A stretch of DNA of 64,000 nucleotides from Pteria penguin. Its lineage: Eukaryota > Mollusca > Bivalvia > Pterioida > Pteriidae. A program made the position numbers and the translations under genes. This document shows, piece by piece, positions 42,401 through 54,400 of the stretch (position 1 is its first letter; each line of letters begins with the position of its first letter). Under the pieces are notes generated by a model. The model was not told the origin of the DNA and ran no database searches. It saw only the letters and a list, made by a program, of their open reading frames with translations. Location: the NCBI GenBank assembly GCA_035048485.1, contig CM068583.1, positions 47,745,790 through 47,809,789 on the forward strand, given 5' to 3'.

Positions 42401-45400
42401 CAAAATTTGGTGACTGGCCTCAATGTCACATTTTAATGATCACAGAATGATTCTTGCATCCCAATAGTGATTTGCAGGTAAAGTCTTGATATTGGAAAAA
42501 TGGATTTTGCTTCGCGATCCAGTTATACCGATACTGCCTTTGATACATGTAGTTTCTTGGATTTTTATGCCCCCGGATCAATAGATCGGGGACATATTGT
42601 TTTTGTCCTGTCTGTTGTCAACTTTAACCTTGGCTATAACTTTTGAACCGTGAGGGATAGAGACTTCATATTTGACATGCGTACTTAACTAATGAAGCCC
42701 TTCAAATGACACCAAGGTCTGTGACCTTCACGCTAAAAATAACTTTTTGGACTTCTATGCCACTAGGAGCATTAGTGTTTCACAAACAAACAAAAAAAGT
42801 CCAGAGAGCTAATATCATACTCTCAACTTTGGCATCAGCATCTGTAGAAGCAAAGTCGAAATATTTCATTTAACCTTAGCTTCTCAACTACGTAAAAAGT
42901 GGGGTACATATTTAATATGTACATTTGTTATAAGACGATCTTTAAAATGGTACAAAAAAAATTTCATCTTCATGTTTCTAGATTTTTGAAAACTTTAACT
43001 TGGCCAAATCTTTTGAACAGAAAGAGAGATTTGACTTTCGTATTTAGCATTTATATTCCTTTCCACACTTTATTAACTTGACTGTAACAGCAGCATTTTC
43101 AAAAATTTAAATTGATGTAAAATACAAAAGTAACTGGTGTCACATGACTAGGGCATTAACAACAATGGACATTCATGGACCCCTGAAATTCAGAGGTGAG
43201 ACCAGGGTCCAGCGCCATAAACTGAGAATATACTTAAGTCATAATTTCACATTCTTCTGTTCATCAATGAATTAATAACTGGGATTTGGATTTTATTTAG
43301 TGTTATTCTGTTGAGTAATAGAATTAAACCATTCTACATGAGAATTTATTTGAACGTTTAATAATGGAATAAATTAGAATGAAATATTTGACTTGAGTAT
43401 ATTCTCAGTTTATGGCGCCGGACCCAGGTGCCCAGGAAGAGTGAGTTTCTCCTGTTTGGCTTGTCACACCCACTGTGAATGCCCTCACATACAGTATATA
43501 ATTCAGCACTGTATATATACATGAATATGAACAAACACTGTCTAGAATTTCATAATTGGATATTTAAAATATTTGTGTTTATTACTAGGTAGAACTTTAT
43601 TTTGGAATGAAAATAAAATTTATAGGGATAAACAGGACTTAACCATGGTGAGCTCTGCTGTTTTCCTATAATTCTTGTTTACAGTAAAGTTAATTCATCC
43701 TTTTGAATTTTATACATGTATATCTTGAGTGATATATCTTGGCAAAATTAAACTGATTTTAACTACAGTGGAAACTCATTATCATAAAGTAGCTTAAGTC
43801 GAAATTCCATTTATCTCAAAGTCAAGTTCAAATACCGAATTTTTATGCCCTGGCCATGTATAGTATTGCACCTTGCCGTTATTCTGTCATGCATTTTGTC
43901 ATTGCATCTCCTCCTCAACCCTTTTGAAAATTTTTATGAAACTTGGTACAAACAAGGATCACAATATGTAGATGTGCATATTGCAAGGGGAATACTGTCC
44001 AAAAAGTTATACAGGAGTTATAGCCTTTGAAAAAACACATACTTCAAAAATTTGCTGCCGGTGGGGGCATTTGTAGCACACCAACACTTCTAGTTTCCTT
44101 TAATTTCTTTGCAGTTTTACTTTTGTTAAGTTGAAATCGGTTTAGTCAACATTCTGCTCTTGTCAAGGCTTTTGAAGTCCCCAAAGTTGTTTTCTCTAAA
44201 CATGTATTTTATACTCATTATCACAAAGTGTCATTGTTTGTACAAATTGAATCGATTAATGCGACAGTAAAGGTGGAAGTGCAATCAACCAGTTATCCCA
44301 ACTATGTTTGCAGTGAATGGTGATTCTTTGACCGTGAAGCCATTTCACCTTGATCAGCAATGATTAGATAGTTGGTTTACATTAGCGCTTCTTAGTTTAA
44401 GATATGCTTATTTCATTAGTTAAAACACCTTTATTTAGGGTTGATTATGATAAGTTTAAATTAGCAACTTGATTACATGTATTTGATTTTTAATTCACAG
44501 GAATAGATGAGATTTAATGGTAAATATATACATTGTGTAGACGTAAAATATGTGCATGTACATTTGTATGTTACTGAAAAAAGTTTTAAAAATGGTTATA
44601 TAAAAGCTGATGTTTATCTTGAATTCTGGTTAAGTCGAAATATTTGCTCTGGTCCTGTCTAGTTTGACTTGAGATCCAAGTGTCTATACATATGATAAGG
44701 ATTCATTCACCTAATCAAGCAAATAAATGAGACAGCAATCTTTGATTTATAATTTACAAATTAATCTTATAACAATTATCTCCTTTCTTGGTACTTACAG
44801 AATATGATCACTCCAAGAAAAGTGAAATCTTTAGAACCATTTATCTCACCAGAAACAAAGATTTTCCAAATTTGTGAACAGACAGAAGTGATTTCCTTCA
44901 ATGAATGCATCCCTCCAAGGTATTGAAATTATCTTGTTTAGTTTTAATTGTTCCTTTTTGTTGCAATGAATACATGTATCTAACAATTGCTATACCGGTT
45001 TACATCATTAAATTTTTAGGGTAAAATTTACTTGCGTTAAATGTATACATGTATGAGATATAGGTATATATATACATATATGTATACGGAATTAAACAAT
45101 GGATACTGAGATATTCTGACATTTTATTTTATTATTATATATATATATATATGTGTGTTTATCAAACACATTTTGATATTCCTGTGATTTATTTCCTTAG
45201 GATGATGAAACAATGTAAAAAAGTTGGAGAAGGTGTTTATGGAGAAGTTTTTATCACTAAAAATAGATCTATGTCAGTTGCATTAAAGGTATGGAAATGG
45301 AAGATCATGTGATCCTTTTATTAATTATTCTATATTACATCTTTGAAGTTACCAAAAAATACTGGCGGTCTTTTTCATGGACTTTAATAATATATGATCT

Positions 45401-48400
45401 TTCCTAATAATAATTGCAGATTTTGCATAAACTACATATGTGATTAACTTTAATTATATTTTGCAGAAGGTAACAAAGCAGTCAAATTTAAAGGGGAATC
45501 AATATACATGTACTTCAATTGCTTTGATACCATAAATTTGTTGATACCAAGATTAAACAATTGTACGGTATGCTCAGACAAGTAGACACATTTGTCATTA
45601 AATTCATTAGTTTTAGTGTGAAGGACAGAAAACTATTAAATCACTGATTAGGGTGACTATGTAATCATTCAGTCCTTAGTGGAATGGAGTTAAACAAATT
45701 GTGTTAAGTTTTTAAACCATAATTGTTTCAACACTAAAATTGTGTATTTGGTCTTAGGTTATCCCAATCGAAGGATGCTTTCTAGTTAATGATGAAAAGC
45801 AGAAAACTTTTGGAGAAATTCTTCCAGAGATTGTAATATCACAGTGAGTTTAATTTGAATTTTTGAAGAGTAACTAAATATAGTAAAGCTGTATTTGAAG
45901 CATGCTGGATAAAACTGTATTTATGTCAGATAAACTGAAAGATGTTCTGAATAAAGTGTACTTCTCAGCCTAAAATTTGCAATTCAAATCAAGTCAGTGT
46001 ACAGTACAGTCCAGGTGTTTTGGAGAAATTGCACAAAACACAGTGGGAAAAACACCAGAAAGCATAGTGGGAATTCAGATGGAAATTTACCTGTGCTCGT
46101 TCACACCTTTGTAAAATACACAGTATATTGTGTAATCCAGATGGAAATGTACCTGTGCTTATTCACACCTTTGTAAAATACACAGTGTACTGTGTAATTC
46201 TTGAATTTACTCTTGGATGTGGCCCAATGTGGTGGGTGGAAAAATTACAAAACACCTGGACTGTACTGTAGCTCAATCAGTTAGATGCTTGGCTCATGAC
46301 CAAAAGGTTTTGGGTTGAAGTCCATCCAGTTACTTATGAAGGTCTTGTCCTGTGGATGAGACAGTTAGGACTGAGGTCCTGTATCATAATAGACATAGCA
46401 CATAAAGAAACCTCACTGTTTTAGCTTAGTCAATTGCATAAGTCTAAAATTCTGTGAAATGCTTCAAGCAGAGGTTGCACTTGTTAACTTCATATAAGTG
46501 CAATATCTTAGTGTGAAGTAAAACAAGAATCAGACAAACAAACAATTCAAGTCATGATACTGTTTTAGTGATCTTTTTCATTCATTTCTTTTTTGCTCAC
46601 CTGAGTCAAAGGCTCAAATGAAATATAGTGATCACTCTTGTCTGACATCTGTCCATTCTGCATATAGTTTTAATATTTTTGACTCTTTTGGATAGATTTT
46701 GATCCAACTTGGTAGGAATTTAGTATGCAAGTCCCCTCAAAGTATTACTTCTAGGCCTGGTAGATCCAGGATGGGGCAGCATAAGCCCCAGAAGATACTC
46801 TCCTTTAACATACTACTTCTTCGGAATGACTGCATAGATCAACAAACCAAATGTATCGGAGTGAACTAGAAAGGTTACTAAAGAAGTCTTAATGTTTTTG
46901 GTTTTTGTGACAAAATGTGTTATCATTTTTTAACTTTTTTGTTTTAAAGAATTTCTTTTTCCTTTTTTTTCTTTGTCATTTTTCCTGATATTTAAGTACC
47001 GTTAAGGTTTTAGATATTCTCCTGTAGGCTGCTTATCGTCCATTGATTTTGTTTATTTTAATTGATTTTATTGTAAATTTGTCAAGATTAAAACAAGAAG
47101 GGAGAGGGGATACCATTTAATGAGCTTTGATGCTTTTTCCCTTCAGAACTAATTCAGAGATATTAATGAAAGGTGTTAATTAGAAGTAAGCAAGGTTCCC
47201 AACAAATGTTGCTGTTTTTACTAGATCTGTCACAGGATGGATCCAGGGTTTTGCAACATAGGCTTCTGAGGGACATTCCTTTAAAACTTTTCTCCAGAAT
47301 GGCTGCATAGATTATCAAACTGAATGCATCAGAGCGATGTAGAAGGTCTTGTTATTTTTGGTGCCATTCCCAATTCAAATTTTTAAGATTTGGTTTTTTT
47401 TTTTTTTTTTTTTTTCACTCTTATCAATTTTAAATATTTTAAGGTGATTTTATATGATTTTCTCCTTGTTGGGTGCTTATAATAAATTTATGTTATTTAT
47501 TTTACCCAGTTTTTGTAACTGGAAAGAACTGGAATACAAAAATACTTTGCAAGATATTTTTGCAATTCCATTTACATTAAAAAAAGGTATTGGATATATA
47601 CTTGTTCTTTGTAATAATGAGCTTTGAGCTTTGATGGACTTAACCTTAAAAAATATTACCTGTCATGAAATTTCTGAAAGTTCCCTCAGATGTTGCTGTT
47701 TTTGACCAGATGTCTATCAAGGGTTGTATCCAGGGTGGGGACAACATAGGTCACAGAGGGTACCCTCCTTTGACAAACTTCTTCAGACCGACTTCATAGA
47801 TCATCAAACTGAATGCATCAGAGTGATCTAGAATGGTGGCTCAATGTCCATTTATTTTTGGAAATCAAATTTTTTACTTTGATCTAACATCTATTTGGAC
47901 TATGTTATTTTTTCCCAATTCCAGGTAATTCTTTTTCTCCAAGTAGGTTGTTTATAATTGATTTTGTGTATTTTATTGAATGTATTGTAATAAATGAAAT
48001 TAGAACTGGAATACAAAATTTCTTGGAAGTTCTGCAATCTTTTTAAGGTTTAAAAAGGTGGTGGGGTTAATATACTGTTGGCATGTAATGGTGAGATTTT
48101 ATAGATTTCTCCTTCATTGCTAATTAAAAGATAATGATGAAACTTGGTATGTGTGAAAAACTCAAGATTCACTGCAAATGTTACTGTTTTTGACCAGATC
48201 TGTCAAAGAACCAGTGTTGTGGTTGATTCTATTCTGAAACGAACTTTTAGCACTTTTTTTTTTTGCATACTTTGTTATTTTTGCACATTTTTAGGGATTT
48301 TCTTTTTGTAATGTATGAGTGTTTAAGAATGATGTGATGTTGTATTTGGTTCATATTGGAAATAAAATTTCAGAAAAGGATACTTTCATGACAGAACATT

Positions 48401-51400
48401 CAAATACTGTCCAAGTTTCTCATGTGATCAGATGAACTATATAGACCCATTCAGGTAGAGCTCTTGAAATCTTTCTGTCCTGTCGGCAAAACTGATTAAA
48501 TTCAAGAATACTTGAAATGATTGAGTGCTGCGCTGGGCCTCGTGACAGGCAAATTCTGCAGCACCATACTGCATTATTGTCCCCCGCTTTTTGGGAAAGG
48601 GAGGTGATATTAAATCTCATTCGTCCATCTGTCTGTCTGTCTATTCGTTTGTCACAAAAACTTTAACCTTGGTCATAACTTTTTTTAACCATAAGACATA
48701 TGGCTTTCATATTTGGCATGTGTGTCCCTAATTGCAATATCTTTCTGTTGGTACCAAAATTTTCATTACGTGACCTCGACCAAGACCTTTGACTTACTTC
48801 AATGTAACTTTTTAATCGTAAGACGTAGGGTTTTCATATTTGGCATGTGTGTCCCTAATTGCAATACCTTTCCCTTGGTACCCAAATTTTTCATCATGTG
48901 ACCTTGACAGTGACCTTTGCTCTACTTCAATATAACTTTTTTACCACAAAACGTAGGGCTTTCATATTTGGTATGTGTGTCTGTAGACATGCACAATCAT
49001 GACAATATGTCACAGATCACTGCACCCTTACTGACCACAATTCTCTGAATTTGCTTGTTGAAATTCCGACCCAGAGAAAATCTGACTGTGTAAAAATGTT
49101 CGATCTTTTTAAATGAGCAACACCTTATGTTTCAAGCATACATGTGCCCCTTGCTGTGGCAATATAGGTTCTTGGATAAAAATTTGTCAAAGCCCATAAA
49201 TCTGATGCTCTTCCAGCCAAAAAGCAGGAATGGTTAAAAAAAAGTCCTTAGCATGGAGTTCAAATTAGAAGGGAAAGAATAATGGGATGTGTTTAAAACA
49301 TGATCCAAATATGGCCTGACATGGACAGTTTTGCATCAAATCTTGTACTAGTAAATTCGGCCCAAAACGCCTTTTCTCAAATTTTTATGATATACATACC
49401 TGCATGAAAATGAACAGACCTGTAACACATTTCATGGTTTTTGTAAGAGTATTGTAAATTTGAGCTATTCTTCTGTAAACCATCATTTTACCCTTTTTTT
49501 ACATTGAAAATTTTTTGTACTGTTAAGTTTCTATTCGGACTGACAAGTTTGTCTCAAGCTCTGGTTTGGTTCTCAACACCTTTTCACCTCTGTCTCTTTG
49601 ATAAACCTTGAATGTAGTATTTGTTTTGTTCTCTTGGAAGTAGTACACACTGCTAGCAGCAATTTTGTAAGGAGAGATAATGACCTTACTGAACAGGACT
49701 ATTTGGCCTATGGCCATCTCAGTTTGAATGTATATAATCATTGATGTTGTATTGTCAATTTTTATATTCAAAGTCTTAGAATGATATTGAATTCAGAATT
49801 GTATGTTTTCTTCTAACAGAGAACTAAGCTTGCTGAGAAACCATGAAACAGTATTTACTGATAGTTTCTGTGAAGTGAGGAGGTAATCATGATAGTTATG
49901 CCATCAGGAAATTTATTTCCCACGCACATATCTTTAAAAAAAAGAAGAATGAAAGGATAATGATATTGTTAAGCAAACTAATTTTATTTCTATTTTTTCA
50001 ATAGTTTCCTATGTGTATAAGGTATATCAACATTGTGATAACCTTGTGACCTTGTTCTGTTCAAACTATGTTTATTAATCTTATTTGCAGTTAAAAAAAT
50101 TTGTATTTCAAACTATCAAAGAATATAGACTTTTACTACGTTCAAAACATGTTAAATTTGGAAATGCAGATAAAATAAGAAATAAAAGTATATTTTTACC
50201 AAATGTACTTTTTTCATTCTTACATATTTAACATCATAGTTTGAAAGAATATGCTTTCCATTAGATAGATAGCATATTTTAAAAGTTGTTCTTATTTCCA
50301 ATATTTTAGCAATCTATTAAGAACTTTTCTTACATTATTTGATGCTGTCTATTACCTTTATAATTTGTTTTTGGGGATGATGACACTAATGATAACGCTT
50401 AAACTGTACAGAAATGGAGACATGTTATTTTAAACATTTTATCTCTTTTTTTATCAGTGTGTCCTGTATTCAGGGTAGTTACCCTCCTCATTTATTGAAA
50501 GAATGGGATAAATTTGATGATGAAGCTGGATCTGAAAATGATAGACCAGGCAAGAAATAAACATTGATTTATATATATTTATATATAACATGAAGTGATA
50601 TGTTAAACATGTGTCTGCAGAGAAACAAATACAGTGATGCTTTGTTAATTCGGGCTCCGGTTAACAGGAAAATTCACTTTCTGGACATGAAAGTAAGGAA
50701 ATGGATTTCCCAAATGATATTTTGATCCGATAATCCGGAAAATCCGCGTTTTAAATCCGGACAAGGAAATACGGGTAGAATTCCAAAAGTACATTAAATT
50801 TGCTCTGATAATCCGGACAAAATTTTGCTTTCCGGACGTAGCTGTAGCAAATAACTGTGGTGTAATTAATACATAAAGCAACACTGCTTATCTCCTCTCT
50901 GTGCTAATTGATTGTTTGTTTAACAGTTAATCGACACGTTTACCTGGTCACCTGCCTATGGTATGTTAATTACCTATCCAATTAAGAATTGACCATTTGT
51001 GGTGTAGTCAAACGTCATGTTAGCGGTCATTGATGATTGCTTTTTAATGAGTCAGTACACGCTCACGCCAGAAATGAAGTTTACTCTTACTTGAATGATA
51101 GTAAAAAAAGAGAAATTGCCGACTTCGCAGCTTACATTGTTAATCAGATATTGGGGCTTAAATTGCAACCAAACTTTAGGTAGCGTCACTCTTCTATCAG
51201 AGATTAATCATTAATAACATATCTTTACTTAGTGTTAATCAATGCTCATTACATTATTTTGTAGAGTAGTTTTAACTTTTAGTTATTCTTCTGTTTAATA
51301 GTTATAGGAAATTTTTGTATTTAAAACATGAACATTGTATAAATTTATCTGGACATAAATTCCTTTCAATTCTAAATTTGTATGGCACCACAGAACGTTA

Positions 51401-54400
51401 GATAAACACTCTGATCGCGATAGAAGTGAAATTAATTAGCCAAGCACAAGGTATATACAAAGGTGGCTGTCAACATTTAAATAGAGGACAATGAGTTGCA
51501 AAATCATGCAGGTTTCAGAAGTTTGGCTGCAATTAATGTACAATTTACTGAAAATGTTGATATATTAAATATGTAATACATATATATTTCTTCCTATACA
51601 AATTAAATGCATATAAGGATTATTACTTGTGTTATATCATGTACTGTATACACCCTTCTTTCATGAACAAATAAGATTCTTTAACATCTAATGTGCTGGT
51701 ACTATGGTCCGTTAATCCAGAAAATCCGTTTATCCGGACAAATCGGCGGGGAACAAATGTGTCCGGATAAACTGAGCATCACTGTACATATTTTACGGTA
51801 CATGCAAGTCCTATTTTCATGATAGGGAATACATGTATCTTGAAAAATGTCTAATTTCCTAATGCCTATATGTTTTTGAATGAGTATGCACTGCTACAGG
51901 TTATAACAGTTACAAATAAATTTTCAGATATTTTCAAAGAGAATCAACTGTTTATCATGTTTGAATTTGCAAATGGAGGGAAAAGTCTTGAATCCTTCAA
52001 GGTGATTATTTTATGATTTCACACAAGTTCATCACAAGTCAGCTACTATTGACAATTGTTCACATATTCAGTATAGACTGTATGATTTTTGTGTCATTGA
52101 CAACACTTAGGGTTAATTTTATCACATTTGTGTTTTATCTTTACTATCTTTGTCGCAGATATTTTGTATTATTTGAAACACCACATTCTATAGATAAATT
52201 AACAGACTCATGTTTGAGTAAATATTTCACCAATCTGATTAAAACTAGACCTGCACTACATTTCTGTTTCTTTTATATGTTGCAGTATAGAAGAATCAGG
52301 TGCGTAGTAGAGGTTTGGTTTTAATCAGACATTTCTTATGATTTTTGATTATTTTCTGATTATTTACAGTTCGACAACATCTTTGAAGCCAGGAGTGTCT
52401 TTGCTCAGACTGCTTTTTCCTTGGCTGCAGCTGAGGAAGCTTTAGAATTTGAGCATCGTGATTTACATGTTGGTAACATTCTAGTCAAACCAACCAAGAA
52501 AGCAGTACAGAGCTACAAGCTAATGGGTCAAGAACTAGAAATAAACTCTGAAGGAATGAATGTGTGTGTCATTGACTTCACACTCTCAAGGCTGAAGAAA
52601 GGTGAGCAAAAAATATAAGTCATTCAGTGCCACTGCAAAGTATATTTACAATACTTTTGATTTAGAGTAGTCATAAATTAATAGTGAATTTAGGACAGGA
52701 CAAGCTCTGCTAAAACATGAATCCTACTAAAATAAAAACACATATAGTGTATTCTTATAGATATAAACTTTGATATTCTGTCCAGATTTAGTTTTTTTAT
52801 AACATAACATAGTATGTAGTAGATTTCTGGTTATGACTGCTTCATCTTTCATCATGAAATGCCAGAGGAGAGAAAAGGAAATAACTGGGATTTCATAACA
52901 TATAGGACTTAAATATTTCAGAAGTAGATTCTTTGTGACCAGAGCTTTCTTTTGGTGCCATTGCTTTTGAATTTGTGACCTTGACCTTTGACGTCTTTTA
53001 ATATTTTGGGGGTTTTTTTTTTCTTTTTGAACCATCAGAGATAGGAGTTTAATGTTTGCCCTTTTTGAAACTTTAAAGTGATATACCTTTTTAATGTTTT
53101 TTTAGTACCAAAACACCTTACAGACTTGTAAATCTTAGCTTTTAATGTCTATGAGATGATTATAACCTGCACTGGTGAGCTATGTTGTCTTCAGACAACT
53201 CTTGTTCCTACCTATTAGTCTATAGATATTTTTATGATGGGTTACTGTGTCTTTTAAAATATGCTTTATATATTACCTCTCAACTTGAGACACTTCGTGG
53301 ATCCTTGATTTCTATATGGAGGAGTATTAATATCTTTAAACGTGTGTCGTTTGATTATTTTGCTGTTATTGTGAGTGGGAAGATGGGCCCATAAACCAGT
53401 TTACCACACCGTTTGAGTATCTCTTGTTACTCAGTTGACCTTTCTAAATCAGTATCGCATCTGTTGTACAATCAGTATTTTTGTAATGTCATTGCATGTA
53501 TTTCATTACTTGCTATCAAGTTTTATTGTACACCTCCTTGGTGACTTCTGCCCCGCAGCTAAATCAGATGTCTTTCCCTTTCCGTTTTGGATATATAGAA
53601 CTTCTTCAGAAATGACTGATGTGTTCGATGTTGAATGAAACTGAGCAGTAACAGTACATGTTTATGATTTGTAGATGGCAATGTTGTATATACAGACCTT
53701 TCAACAGATGAAGAGCTTTTCAAGGGTTCCGGCAATTATCAATTTGATATTTACAGGATGATGCAAGAAGAAAATGGGTAGGATTCTCTTTTTATTATCA
53801 TTTTTATTACTGTTTGTATTATTATTATTATTATTATCATTATTATTATGTGACCATCGCCATATGGGTGAAACATTCCCGGCACGACTTAAAACAGTAA
53901 TATATCATTATTATTATGTGTCTTCCACAGATTTTGATAAAGTTATTTCATAGCTTCCAAATCCTTTTTATGCCCCTACTATGAAATGGCTGACATGATC
54001 TCCCCTTTCTTATTGGTGCGGTAGATTACTTTACCATTGACTGAAAGTATAAGTGATCCAACACACTATGTGCAAGAGGTACAAATTTATATTTTTAGGA
54101 GATAAATACCAATCAGTGCTCAAGTACCCTTTTAAGAAATATGTCTTGTTGAGTCCCAATCAATTTTTATATGCCTTTTGTAGACAGATGGCATTGTGGA
54201 TCTGTGGGTCTGTAGGCCTGTGGGTCTGGGTCTGTCCACACCTTGTTAACACAACACAGACCATACCATTTAGGCTAGGACTTTCAAACTTGGTACATTT
54301 ATTTCTTAGGACATGAGGACGAACCAAAGGTCTAAGGTCAAGGTCATTTTTGAGGCAAAAATAGCAAATTTTTGAGAATGCAACTTGTAAACAAGGTACA

